Positions 22,882-34,714 of a stretch of DNA of 64,000 nucleotides are shown one piece after another. The position numbers were made by a program, and so were the translations under genes. Position 1 is the stretch's first letter, and each line of letters opens with the position of its first letter. The stretch comes from Anthoceros angustus (taxonomy: Eukaryota > Streptophyta > Anthocerotopsida > Anthocerotales > Anthocerotaceae): the NCBI GenBank assembly GCA_010909165.1, contig VJWM01000011.1:434001-498000 (forward strand), read 5' to 3'. Under the pieces are notes generated by a model that saw only the letters and a list, made by a program, of their open reading frames with translations, did not search any database and had not been told where the DNA came from.

Positions 22882-25800
22882 GTGCAGCAACAAATTTGCA
22901 AGAGAGCAACCCCGTCTAAGAGCATGTCTGGCTGGAGGCTCGTCTCCAAGCGAGGTCGTCGCCAGGAACCTTTATGGCGACAAGGTTCTCGGGACCTCAC
23001 ATTCTGGCAACATGGCACCAGTCTCCGTTCAGCTGTCTTCCGGCACATGCAGGCCCAGGAAGTCCTGTTTTCCACCAAGTTATGTGAGCCAGCCGGGGTA
23101 GATGCGCATCCTGGTGCTCTGGATGTGAAGATGGTTCGTGGGGGGTCGAATTCCCTCTGGAGCTTGCCGGATGATGCTGGCCCTTGCAGGCCCGCAGGAT
23201 ACGAAACGAGGGTAACGGCTGAAACCGTGAGCAAGCTGTGTGATGACGGACGTGCTAGCGAGGCCGTTGAGGCTTTGGGAGTGCTGGTGCAGACAGGCTG
23301 TCGTGTTTCCAAGTACCTCTTTTATGCTGTGCTGAAGAAGTGTGCAATCGAGAAGGACCTTGTTTTGGGCCGTCGGGTTCATGCTTTCACAATCAGAGGA
23401 GGATGCGATTCGGACATGTTCCTGTGCAATCACATGCTGCGAATGTATGCTGCTCATGGCAGGTTGCAAGACGCGATGGATGTGTTTGCGGTGGTGGCTG
23501 AGCCGGATGCCTTCATGTGGTCTTCCATGATATCTGCGCATGTCAAACACGGGCAAGACAAGCAGGCTGTACAGCTGTATCGGCAGATGCTCGGGTCACG
23601 TGTGAGGCCAGATGGCCATGTCTTTGTGGCAGCCCTTCAGGCTTGTGCAAGGGGGTCAGATTTGGAAACCGGGCAGCAGGTGCATGCTGATGTGCTGGCT
23701 GGTGGAGTTGAGTGTGATATGTTTGTGTGGAATTGCTTGGTGAACATGTACGCAAAGTGTGGCAGGTTGGAGGAGGCTCAGAGAGTGTTTGAGGGACTTG
23801 GTGAGAAAGATGTGGCGTCGTGGAATGCATTGATAGCCGGGTATTCTCAGGGGGGCATGGGCCACGAAGCCCTTCGCCTTTACAGTGCTATGCAAGAAGA
23901 GGGCATGTCTGTACCTGATTCAGTGACATTTGTGAGCCTCCTACAGGCATGTGCAAATGTGGGCACCCCTGCTTTGGAGAAAGGGAAGGAGTTAGACGCT
24001 CAAATTAGAGAACAAGGACATGAAGCTGATGTCTTTGTGGCCAGCAGTTTGGTCAACATGTATGCCAAGTGTGGCAGCTTGGAAGACGCGCAGAGAGTGT
24101 TTGCAGGTCTTTGTCACAAAGATGTGGTAACATGGAATACCATGATATCAGGGTATCTGCAGCAGGGTATGAGCCAGGAAGCCCTTTGTCTTTACGGTGC
24201 CATGCAACAAGAAAGTATGGCTGAACCGGATTGTCTGACATTTGTGCGCCTCCTGCAGGCATGTGCGATTGTGGGCATGCCAGCTTTGGAGAAGGGGAAG
24301 CAGCTTCATGTGCAAATCAGAGTGCAGGGACATGAAGCTGATGCCGTTGTAGCCACGAATTTGGTGAATATGTATGCTAAGTGTGGCAGCTTGGAAGATG
24401 CCAGGACTGTGTTTCAAGGACTTAGTGAAAAAGATGTGGTGACCTGGACTGCTATGATATCTGGCTATACTCAGCAGGGCGAGGGCCAGGAAGCACTTCG
24501 CCTCTACAGCACCATGCAACAAGAAGGCATCGCTGTTGCAGATTGTGTGACATTTGTGTGCCTCCTGCAGGCATGTGCAACTGTGGGTTCCCTGGCCTTG
24601 GAGACGGGGAAACAGCTTCACGCACAAATCAAAGAGCAAGGGCATCAAGTTGAGATGTCCGTTGCGAATAGTTTGGTAAACATGTACGCAAAGTGTGGCA
24701 GCTTGGTTGATGCTCGCAGAGTGTTTGAGGAACTTGGTGAAAAAGATTTGGTGACGTGGAATACCATGATAGCAGGGTATTCCCAGCAGGGCATGGGTCA
24801 GGAAGCCCTTCATCTTTTCGCTGCCATGCAAGAACAGGGCATCGCTGTACTGGATTCCGTGACATTTGTGTGTCTCCTGCAGGCATGTGCAAGTGTGGGC
24901 ACCCCAGCTTTGGAGAAGGGGAAGCAGCTCCATGCGCAAATCGCAGAACCTGATGTTTTTGTCGGGAACAGTTTGGTACACATGTATGCAAAGTGTGGCA
25001 GCTTGGAAGATGCTGAGAATGTGTTTGGGGGGCTTCATGAAAAAGATGTGGTGACGTGGACTGCTATGATAGCAGGGTATTCCCAGCAGGGCATGGGCCA
25101 GGAAGCCCTTCAGCTTTACCGTTTAATGCAAGGAGATGGCATCACTGTCCCCGACTGTGTGACGTTTGTGTGCCTCCTGCAGGCATGTGCTAATGTTGCA
25201 GCTGTGCATCTCGGGAGGCAGCTACATGCCCAGATTGAAGAGAAAGGGCTTCAATGTGATCCATTTGTCGCAGGCAGTTTGATAAACATGTATGGAAAGT
25301 CTGGGAGCATGGTTGAAGCACAGCAGGTGTTTGACGCCTTGCCCAAAAGAGATGATGTCTCCTGGAGTGCGCTGATTGCGGGCTACACCTGTCAGGGAGA
25401 CAGTGAAGCGGTCTTTGACTTGGTCGAGAAGATGAAACAGGAGGCCATCCAGCCAGTCAGCGTTACATTCCTTTGTGTACTTACAGTATGTTGTCATTCG
25501 GGTCTAGTGAACAAAGGGAAAGAGTACTTTGAGTGTATGAGCAGACACCACGGCATCACTCCCACGGTGGAGCACTATGCATGCATGGTGGATCTCCTGG
25601 GCCGTGCGGGCCACCTGGATGAGGCACTGACGTTGGTATGGTTAATGCCTGTAGTGCCTAATGCTGCAGTTTTTCACACTTTGTTGGCAGCCTGCCAAAA
25701 GTGGAGCAACGTTGAGGTGGGACACCAGGCTTTTGTTCAAGCATTGAAGCTCGACAAGAAAGATTCGGCAGCATATGCGTTAATGTCCAATATTTACAGG

Positions 25801-26040
25801 GGTGCCCAGATGTGGAAGCAAGCGGAAGAGGCTCAGGCGAGGAGAGTAAGGATCAGAGCGTGGAAACTGCCGGGTCAAAGCTGGTGGACAGACTCGGATG
25901 GACTGGTGCATAGTTTTTTGGTTGAGGATAGGAAGCATTGCAAGAGTCCTGCAAGGCGTGAAAGAGATGTTTTGTGTGGAAAAGAGGAATGCTTGCATGA
26001 GCGCAGCGAGAAGCTGGCAATGGCTGAACAACACATCTGA
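22882..26040 (+). CDS. PLS-type pentatricopeptide repeat protein with E domain, 1052 residues, intronless
   Basis: PPR proteins bind organelle RNA by modular base recognition; PLS members with E/DYW tails specify C-to-U editing sites. The single ORF has at least six PLS triplets of 101-104 residues. The MYAKCGSLEDAQRVF-type motif recurs near residues 289, 393, 496, 600, 701 and 803, each followed by KDVVTWNTMIAGYSQQGMGQ-like and FVCLLQACA-like segments. An E-type tail follows (VEHYACMVDLLGRAGHLDEA near residue 900, then AYALMSNIYRGAQMWKQAEE). The DYW domain is cut short: RRERDVLCGKEECLHERSEK, LAMAEQHI, stop. Editing by this protein would need a separate DYW partner. The ATG at 22882 is the ORF's first; its N-terminus is basic (KRATPSKSM, SKRGRRQ), compatible with organelle import, though cleavage cannot be proven. 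The frame is clean throughout. Confidence 0.88.
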   Translation: MQQQICKRATPSKSMSGWRLVSKRGRRQEPLWRQGSRDLTFWQHGTSLRSAVFRHMQAQEVLFSTKLCEPAGVDAHPGALDVKMVRGGSNSLWSLPDDAGPCRPAGYETRVTAETVSKLCDDGRASEAVEALGVLVQTGCRVSKYLFYAVLKKCAIEKDLVLGRRVHAFTIRGGCDSDMFLCNHMLRMYAAHGRLQDAMDVFAVVAEPDAFMWSSMISAHVKHGQDKQAVQLYRQMLGSRVRPDGHVFVAALQACARGSDLETGQQVHADVLAGGVECDMFVWNCLVNMYAKCGRLEEAQRVFEGLGEKDVASWNALIAGYSQGGMGHEALRLYSAMQEEGMSVPDSVTFVSLLQACANVGTPALEKGKELDAQIREQGHEADVFVASSLVNMYAKCGSLEDAQRVFAGLCHKDVVTWNTMISGYLQQGMSQEALCLYGAMQQESMAEPDCLTFVRLLQACAIVGMPALEKGKQLHVQIRVQGHEADAVVATNLVNMYAKCGSLEDARTVFQGLSEKDVVTWTAMISGYTQQGEGQEALRLYSTMQQEGIAVADCVTFVCLLQACATVGSLALETGKQLHAQIKEQGHQVEMSVANSLVNMYAKCGSLVDARRVFEELGEKDLVTWNTMIAGYSQQGMGQEALHLFAAMQEQGIAVLDSVTFVCLLQACASVGTPALEKGKQLHAQIAEPDVFVGNSLVHMYAKCGSLEDAENVFGGLHEKDVVTWTAMIAGYSQQGMGQEALQLYRLMQGDGITVPDCVTFVCLLQACANVAAVHLGRQLHAQIEEKGLQCDPFVAGSLINMYGKSGSMVEAQQVFDALPKRDDVSWSALIAGYTCQGDSEAVFDLVEKMKQEAIQPVSVTFLCVLTVCCHSGLVNKGKEYFECMSRHHGITPTVEHYACMVDLLGRAGHLDEALTLVWLMPVVPNAAVFHTLLAACQKWSNVEVGHQAFVQALKLDKKDSAAYALMSNIYRGAQMWKQAEEAQARRVRIRAWKLPGQSWWTDSDGLVHSFLVEDRKHCKSPARRERDVLCGKEECLHERSEKLAMAEQHI

Positions 26041-26439
26041 CAATTATCTGCAAATTTGGCTTGACTTCCCGCTGTCACAAAGTGCTAGAGTCGCAGACTA
26101 TCATCTGCAACATTGCAAGTCGTTACATGGAAGCTGCCGGTTCCAGCCACCTCACGCGAAGTGTACGCCTGAGTTGATGACATCGGTGAGGGCTGGTATC
26201 CACGGAAGTCCATGCATGCGGGGGGCAAGTTGATCTCTCCAAAGCTCCTGCCACGGAGCCCTGTCCTCTCCAAGAAGATACAGCTTACCAGATTCCCTCA
26301 CATCTGTGTGCCTCGACATGGCAGGCAAATGCAAGTTCGGGCACCCTCACCCTGGATATGGGAAAGCAGTCAGGGATCAGAAAACAAGAACATCAGATCC
26401 GTAGCTGGCAGTTGGGACCTGGTGGATGCTTTCATAGTG

Positions 26440-26720
26440 TTGGGCCGGAGGATGATGTAAACATAAGCTATACTTCAAAAGCCGATATTTGGAGCGCAGG
26501 AGTCATTTTGTATAAAGTTTTAACGGAAAATCGTCCTTATATAAGATATAAATTTGACGCCGAAAAAGAAGAATGGATAACTCAATTGGACCTAAATGAG
26601 CGGCTCAACATCTCACACGAAGTGAAAGATCTGCTACACTCAATGTTATATTTAGAACAAGAGTACAGCAAGTTCTAAACCATGCTTGGTTTTGCTCGCT
26701 ATCTTATATATAAAAAGATA
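26440..26720 (+). pseudogene. C-terminal fragment of a Ser/Thr protein kinase, AT-rich
   Basis: The frame reads SYTSKADIWSAGVILYKVLT, then HEVKDLLHSMLYLEQE, and after a one-base shift [10 protein letters not shown]. These are kinase subdomains IX (D-x-W-S-x-G) to XI of the CDPK/SnRK type. No N-terminal lobe or catalytic loop is present. Base composition is strikingly low in GC compared with flanking genes. The 3' part (26668 on) is copied at 29841 behind a SEC23 fragment. Confidence 0.6.
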
Positions 26721-27230
26721 GTAATTTTATTATATAAGAATTTTTATTTGTATTATATTTTTAATATAATAATTTTTATTTTAACTTTATTTATAATTTC
26801 ATTAAACCACTCTTCAGTGCCTCTTTCTTGTGAAAAAGTCTTCAAGCCATGCAAGCGACAGTCATGAAATTGATATAGTGAAGCTGAGATTGGAGTATAT
26901 GGCTATGTGTTTAGCTAGTGAGTCCTTTTTTGGTCATTTTCATAGCGTGGCATAATAGCATCGTGACAATTTTTTATTGTATAGTTACGCAGATTACAGT
27001 TACTAAATCGCATGTTAGAATCTTGACGGGTTTGCAAACCCCGATTTCTGCTAGCTCTAAGCGGTGCTCAGCGTGCTTGGGACGACCACACCAAGGGTGT
27101 CGAATGTTTTGAATCATGAGCGAGCAAGGTGAGCGTGGCACAGGCGGAGTGTGAAGATGGCGGCGTGCGAGAAGGAAAATTGGCATTTAGGGCTCGAAGC
27201 GGCTATTGTTGAAGTCCCACCTTGCCTGTC
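26668..27230. repeat. Kinase-tail and AT-rich segment, copied at 29841-30430
   Basis: From AAACCATGCTTGGTTTTG through the AT-rich stretch and GCGTGCTTGGG to the RT fragment, the same order recurs at about 29847-30430. The second copy lacks many 1-10 base stretches relative to the first and shows few substitutions. No gene is seen beyond the kinase tail. Confidence 0.8.
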
Positions 27231-27920
27231 CAGAGAACTCCTAGCCTCTGAGGGGCAATGGACACCGTTGCACGAAAGCCATCACACAAGAAAGGGGGGC
27301 GGCGTGGTAGGCTTTAGCACAGCCTTGATGAACTGGAGAAATCCTTGCCCATGGCCCGTGAGTCTCGATGGCAAGGGGATGAAGGCGTGGCCCTTCTTGC
27401 ATGGGCGAGTACTTGTGAACCTTCGTTGTCGCATCTCTCGCCACCCAACTGGAGGGTTGATGATGGCGATGCTTGCGGTGTCCGGGCAAGGTCTTTGACC
27501 ACATCCACAACACGTCCCCCTGGCCGAGAACATGGCGTCGCGGACGGCGTGATGCGTGCAATGCTGCCGGTGGAGGCGAGGGGCTATGGCGGCAGTCTAA
27601 AGAGCGGGCCAAAGGTTGGACCAAACCAGTGGAACCTCATCGCGGTAGAAAAGAAGCCGGTGCGACTCGAAATACCTTGATGCAAGGTCGGGCTAGAAGC
27701 CATGAACTGCTCCTTCCCGAGCAAGAGCGGAGGTGAGCTCGAGCTGGTCAAGGAATGGAGGAGCAAAGCGAGCCGGTGCGTGCCCATCGCTTCTCATGGA
27801 GGGAGGCCAAAGCCCCCGTCCATGAGAGCGAGGAGAATGCGGCATGACCGCCTAGCCTCGAGGATAGGACACCCCTAGCCAATCTTAAGGACAAGCATGC
27901 AGGAAGGCGCCTCCTCGGCC
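27230..27920 (-). mobile_element. Antisense retroelement fragment
   Basis: The minus strand gives SSRTGFFSTAMRFHWFGPT, LVQPLARSLDCRHS, TKVHKYSPMQEG and PLAIETHGPWARIS in shifting frames. These match the plus-strand blocks of the elements at 10.95-11.5 and 21.5 kb. It is a broken C-terminal region. Confidence 0.6.
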
Positions 27921-28409
27921 GAGACGAAGGCCTTCAAGATGCGGTAATCCTCAGGGGATTAGGAAATGAGAGGCCTAGATGCGGGTTGAGAGGACCAAGC
28001 TCAAGCGCTGCGCCAAATGCCTTACGGCGCACTCTAAGGGGCTTGTCGCACGAGGTAAACAATTGCATTCATGTGAGCACTTCCTCAATAAACAACCGAG
28101 CAAAACAAATCTAGTATGCAAATATAGGTGCAAACCAATTTGTAACACTAGGAGAGAGTAGCTCGCACGTTGTGGCACAAACACACTCTCCCTACGAGAA
28201 CAACCTGCCGGCATTCGTAGCAGGCATGACCTAGAATCCGTTCGTCTTTACGGTGCTATACAAGACCAATCGCTCCACAAGACTTGTTCTCAGTGGTTGC
28301 CTGTATGCTTGTCACTAGTGAGAAAAGGGCTGGGCAAAAGGCCCTCGGCTGGACGCGCGTGACTGCATAAACTTTCCGAATGTGTGCACCCACCCTACAA
28401 GGATGTTTC

Positions 28410-28431
28410 TAGAGTATAATATTATACTCTA
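28410..28431. repeat. 22-bp perfect palindrome (also at 32340-32361 and 35271-35292)
   Basis: TAGAGTATAAT is followed directly by its exact inverted complement. All three copies are intact although neighbouring DNA has lost bases. It could form a cruciform or be a dimeric binding site; no function is known to me. Confidence 0.85.
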
Positions 28432-28448
28432 AAACTAAAAATGTTAAA

Positions 28449-28640
28449 TTAATGAATCAAAGAGGCCTTCTTATGCTGAATTGTTGAATTTGAGTCCAAA
28501 AAGTTATTGAATTTATTAGTTCCAAAAGCAAGTATTGAGATGAGTAGACTTGCACATGAAATGGTAGCAGTCCAAGTATGAAAATATTCACTTTGCAATA
28601 AAGACAATCTGTAGTCCCTACCTATGTCTACATACCACAA
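28449..28640 (-). other. Unknown 63-codon ORF, copied at 32378 and 35309
   Basis: It contains YRLSLLQSEYFHTWTATISC and ASLLISILAFGTNKF, hydrophobic enough for one membrane helix. It may be an exon of a membrane protein; I cannot name a family. Copies at 32378-32569 and 35309-35542 are nearly the same; the latter loses frame in the tail. Confidence 0.3.
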
Positions 28641-28869
28641 ACGGGCTGGGTTACAAAACTCAGATCATTTGGAGAGGGCAACGAGGAGAGCCTCGAGTCT
28701 CGACTCGAGAGCTCAACCTAGCGTAGAGGCGGAAGGCAGATCCTTTGCGACGGAAGAGGAAGCCCGAGGGCATCGAGGGGCTTGCGAGGGAGGAGGAGAG
28801 GGTTAGGGTAGGGGGCAGGAGGCGGTGTGAAGGAGGGGTCCCTGAGGGGGGATCCGGGAGGCGGGGGAG

Positions 28870-29845
28870 ATGGAGCAGTTTCTGGAGTGGGAAAGCAAGG
28901 ATGCGGTGCGCATGCCGTGGAACGTGTGGCCCGGCAGCAAGGTGGAGGCGAGCAAGAGCTCGGTGCCCCTGGCTGTGCTGACGACGCCGCTGCGAGATGT
29001 TCCTGGGATGCCCGTCCTGGTGTACGCGCCGCTGCGGTGCAAGAGCTGCCGCTCCCTGCTCAACCCCTACTGTAACGTGGACTTCAACGCCAAGGTGTGG
29101 ATCTGCCCCTTCTGCTACCAGCGCAACCACTTCCCCCCGCAGTACGACTCCATCTCCGAGGTGAACCTCCCGGCGGAGCTCTACCAGCAGTATACGAGCG
29201 TGGAGTATGTGATGTCGGGGGAGGCGGCTGTGGCGCCCGTCTTCCTCTTCGTGCTGGACACTTGCCTGATCGAGGAGGAGCTGGGGTTCTTGAAGCAGGC
29301 GCTGAGCCGGGCCGTGTCCCTGGTGCCGGAGAACGCGCTTGTCGGTCTCATCACCTTCGGGATGCAGGTGCATGTGCACGAATTGGGATTCACCAGTGTC
29401 CAAAAGTCCTACGTCTTCCGGGGTCCAAGGATGTGAGCAGGAGCAGATTCTGGACATGCTGGGGCTGACGGCGCTCGGGGCCGGGCTGCACCAGCATCCG
29501 GGGCCAGGCGAGACGGGATCGCTCCCACCAGCGTGTCTCGCTTCCTGCTGCCCGTGGCGGAGTGCGATCTCACGCTCACCGCCGTGCTGGAGGAGCTGCA
29601 GCGGGATCCTTCCCGTGCAATCCGACAAGCGGGCCTCCCGCTGCACCAGCACTGCGCTGGGAGTGGCTGCCGCGTTGCTAGGGGCCTGCGTGCCGGGGAC
29701 GGGAGCTCGGATCCTGACCTTCGTCGGGGGCCCGTGCACGGAGGGCCTGGGACTATCGTGTCGTCGGATTTGCAGGAGGCGATCAGATCGCACAAGGACA
29801 TTGACAAGGACGCCGTGCCGCACTACCACAAGGCGCTCAAGTTCT
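28870..29845 (+). pseudogene. SEC23: SEC23 N-terminal fragment (COPII coat GTPase-activating subunit)
   Basis: SEC23 pairs with SEC24 in the COPII inner coat and activates the GTPase SAR1 at ER exit sites. The ATG at 28870 starts [20 protein letters not shown], the plant SEC23 N-terminus. The zinc finger is complete: C57-x2-C60-x18-C79-x2-C82 (CKSC, CPFC). The trunk domain begins with [20 protein letters not shown]. The frame is open to 29436 (189 codons), then breaks through one-base contractions (for example CCGGGG for CCGGGGG at about 29420) that the copy at 36793 does not have. At about 29841-29849 the word CAAGTTCTA switches into the kinase-tail segment. It may be the true gene start, severed from its body. 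Confidence 0.85.
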
Positions 29846-30427
29846 AAACCATGCTTGGTTTTGCTCGCTATCTTATATATAAAAGATAGTAATTTATTAT
29901 ATAAGAACTTTATTTGTATTATATTTTTAATATAATTTTTATTTTAACTTTATTTATAATTTCATTAAACCACTCTTGATTACCTCTTTCTTGTGAAAAG
30001 TCTTCAAGCCATGCAAGCGGCATGAAATTGATATAAAAGATTGGAGTATATGGCTATGTGTTTAGCTAGTGAGTCCTTTTTGGTCATTTTCATAGCGTGG
30101 CATAATAGCATCGGGACAATTTCTTCTTCTATAGTTCATATTATAGTTACTAAATCGCATGTTAGAATCTTGTGGGTTTGCAAACCGATTTGCTCTAGCG
30201 GCTCAGCGTGCTTGGGGCGACCACACCAAGGGTGTCCGAATGTTTTGAATCATGAGCGGAGCAAGGCGTGGCTGAGGCGGAGTGTGAAGATGGCGGCGTG
30301 AGAAGGAAAATTGGCATTTAGGCTCGAAGCGGCTATTGTTGAAGTCCCACCTTGTGTCCACAGGAGAGAACTCCTAGCCCTACTGGGGCAATGGACACCG
30401 CTTGCACAGAAAAACCATCACACAAGA

Positions 30428-30663
30428 AAGGGCCCTTGTGTTCGGACATAGTAATTGGGCAGGGAATACGACAGCGTGGAAGTTGTGGGCTTGACCGCAG
30501 CACGACACTGGCTGTGTTTTCGAGGTGGTTGCCAGTCCTGGGACGTCCCCTAATCAGGGGTTGCCTATGAAGCAGCAGGTTTTCTTGCAGTTTGTGACTT
30601 ACTATCAGCATCCTGACGGCCAGATGAGGCTTCGCTCGACCACGGTGGCAAGGCCGACTGCGG

Positions 30664-30672
<9 letters not shown>
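30428..30672 (+). pseudogene. SEC23: SEC23 internal fragment (beta-sandwich region)
   Basis: The sequence copies 37926-38175: LCSDIVIG, then [20 protein letters not shown] in broken frame. It enters at the word ACAAGAAAGGG and leaves at ATGGCCCGT into an antisense RT fragment. Confidence 0.8.
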
Positions 30673-31918
<1,246 letters not shown>

Positions 31919-31999
31919 TCATTCCCCGGCCGTATGCTCTTGTATGCTTGGTTCCTAACAGGGCAGCAACCTCAAGTGGTCAGCAAATTGGATGCTGCA

Positions 32000-32720
32000 G
32001 GCGCACTCTGAGGCTTCATGCAGGTAAACAATTGCATTCATGTGAGCACTTCCTCAATAAACAGCAAGGAGCAAAACAAATCTAGTATGCAAATATAGGT
32101 GCAAACCAATTTGTAACACTAGGAGAGTAGCTTGCGTTGTAACAAACACCTCTCCTACTGAACAACACCGCATTCGTGGCGGGCATGACCTAGAATCCGT
32201 TAAGTCTTCGGTGCTATACAAGACCAATCGCTCCACAAGACTTGTTTCTGGTTGCTGTCACTGTGAGAAAGGGGCAAAAGGCCCTCGGGCGCGTGATGCA
32301 TAAACTTTCCGAATGTGTGCACCCACCCAGGATGTTTCTAGAGTATAATATTATACTCTAAAACTAAAAATGTTAAATTAATGAATCAAAGAGGCCTTCT
32401 TATGCTGAATTGTTGAATTTGAGTCCAAAAAGTTATTGAATTTATTAGTTCCAAAAGCAAGTATTGAGATGAGTAGACTTGCACATGAAATGGTAGCAGT
32501 CCAAGTATGAAAATATTCACTTTGCAATAAAGACAATCTGTAGTCCCTACCTATGTCTACATACCACAAACGGGCTGGGTTACAAAACTCAGATCATTTG
32601 GAGAGGGCAACGAGGAGAGCCTCGAGTCTCGACTCGAGAGCTCAACCTAGCGTAGAGGCGGAAGGCAGATCCTTTGCGACGGAAGGAAGCCGAGGGCATC
32701 GAGGGGCTTGCGAGGAGGAG
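32000..32720. repeat. Second copy of the 28.03-28.76 kb segment
   Basis: It contains the palindrome (32340-32361), the unknown ORF and the pre-SEC23 leader, in the same order as 28.03-28.76 kb. It ends at the word AGGAGGAGA (about 32716) where it switches to the SEC23 C-terminus. A third copy at about 35140-35640 ends at the same switch. Confidence 0.85.
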
Positions 32721-32928
32721 GAGACATTATTTTTACGGATGATGTTAGCTTGCAAGTGTTTGTGGAGCATCTTCAGAAGTTGGCTGTATCATCCTGATCA
32801 TTCCCCGGCCGTATGCTCTTGTATGCTTGGTTCCTAACAGGGCAGCAACCTCAAGTGGTCAGCAAATTGGATGCTGCAGTTTTGTGAAATTTTCTTATCT
32901 ATGTTGTTCAGTCAGGTAGGGGCAGGAG
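32720..32928 (+). pseudogene. SEC23: SEC23 last codons plus 3' UTR, short copy
   Basis: This copies the stretch from GGAGACATTATTTTTACGG through the SEC23 stop and 3' UTR, ending at the word GGTAGGGGC where a SEC23 leader begins again. Confidence 0.8.
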
Positions 32929-32970
32929 GCGGTGTGAAGGAGGGTCCCTGAGGGGATCCGGGAGGCAGGG

Positions 32971-34002
32971 AGATGGAGCAGTTTCTGGAGTGGGAAAGCA
33001 AGGATGCGGTGCGCATGCCGTGGAACGTGTGGCCCGGCAGCAAGGTGGAGGCGAGCAAGAGCTCGGTGCCCTGGCTGTGTTTTCGAGGTGGTTGCCAGTC
33101 CTGGGACGTCCCCTAATCAGGGGTTGCCTATGAAGCAGCAGGTTTTCTTGCAGTTTGTGACTTACTATCAGCATCCTGACGGCCAGATGAGGCTTCGCTC
33201 GACCACGGTGGCAAGGCCGACTGCGGATGGCCCGTCTGCTGTGGAGGAGCTGGTGTTGGGGTTTGATCAGGAGGCTGCGGCTGTAGTGATGGCCAGGTTG
33301 GCCTCCTTCAAGATGGAGACGGAACCGGAGTTCGACGCCACACGCTGGCTGGATAGAGCTCTCATCCGGTTGTCTTCCAGGTTTGGAGGGTACAGGAAAG
33401 ATGACCCTAGCTCTTTCAGCTTTCCTGACAGGTTCACCATATATCCGCAGTTTATGTTCAACCTCCGCAGATCCCAGTTTGTGCAAGTGTTCAACAACAG
33501 CCCAGACGAGACTGCTTATTTTCGGATGGTGCTCAACAGAGAGAATGTGACCAACTCTTTGGTCATGATCCAGCCATCGCTTATTTCTTACTCCTTCAAC
33601 TCCCCGCCGGAGCCTGCGCTACTGGATGTGGCAGCCATTGCTGCGGACCGTCTGTTGCTCTTGGACTCTTACTTCACCATCGTTGTGTTCCGGGGTATGA
33701 CTATTGCCCAGTGGCGCCAAAGAGGGTTTCAACATCAACCTGAGCATCAGGCTTTTGCTGCCCTCTTGCAAGCACCTCATGATGATGCTACGGCTATTAT
33801 CAAGGACCGTTTCCCTGTGCCTCGTCTGGTGGATTGTGATCAACATACGTCGCAAGCACGGTTTCTTCTTGCCAAGTTGAATCCGTCTGCGACATACAAC
33901 TCAGTCAACGGTCCTGCTCCAGGAGGAGACATTATTTTTACGGATGATGTTAGCTTGCAAGTGTTTGTGGAGCATCTTCAGAAGTTGGCTGTATCATCCT
34001 GA
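32971..34002 (+). pseudogene. SEC23: SEC23 start fused to long C-terminal copy
   Basis: The first 33 codons (MEQFLEW... onward from 32971) join at the word CTGGCTGTG (about 33070) to the beta-sandwich region. From about 33078 the frame is open through [19 protein letters not shown], the helical domain and gelsolin-like end [14 protein letters not shown] to TGA at 34002, about 308 clean codons. This is the best copy of the SEC23 C-terminal half. The join deletes roughly residues 35-455, so no functional coat subunit results. Confidence 0.88.
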
Positions 34003-34714
34003 TCATTCCCCCGGCCGTATGCTCTTGTATGCTTGGTTCCTAACAGGGCAGCAACCTCAAGTGGTCAGCAAATTGGATGCTGCAGTTTTGTGAAATTTTC
34101 TTATCTATGTTGTTCAGTCAGGTAGGGGGCTAAACTAACAAATGTATTTGAAACTCAGGCGCCACAGCACAGGGCATTAAAGCACAGACTGGGCTGTCTA
34201 TGCTTCTTTCTCTAGCCCTTGTGGTGTTGCAACACTGCAGGTGGAGACTAAGCTTACAATGTCATGGTTGGTTACAGGAGACTGGCAATCGAGTGCTGCA
34301 GCTGTATTTAGTCACGAGCCAGCATATGGAAGTAGGGCTAACAAGAGTCCCAAGAGGTCAACTTCCTTTCTGTAAGAGTTGATGAAAGGTGAAGCAATGT
34401 AAGAGTTGCTCGTCATATTGCGGTTGCAGGCTATTTAGAGAAGCTGTCCTCCTGTATCGATTCTGCTGGAGGCAAGCCCCAAAAGTAGTCGAATCTTAAG
34501 AGATGAGGTATAATTAAGTTGCTACCATCATTGTGATATCAGCTCGAGTCTTGAGGAAGAAAAACAGGTAGCAGCAGTGCCAACTTATGAGGGGTTTGTC
34601 GTCCAGCGATGCAGATATGGGACTGTTAGGGTCACAGAGCTGGAAGGGTTGGCTGGCTGCAGCCCTGACAGCCTGAAAGTGAAATCCATGGACTGAAGAG
34701 TGCTTGGGGCTGCT
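34003..34714. other. SEC23 3' UTR and downstream flank
   Basis: This is the non-coding flank copied at 35729-36446 and partly at 42899-43060. It has no conserved ORF. It ends at the word CTGCTCAAC where a SEC23 zinc-finger piece begins. Confidence 0.6.

Noticed and set aside
28449-28640. DUF599-type membrane protein exon
   Set aside because: One hydrophobic stretch and a loose resemblance are not enough; it is kept as an unknown ORF.
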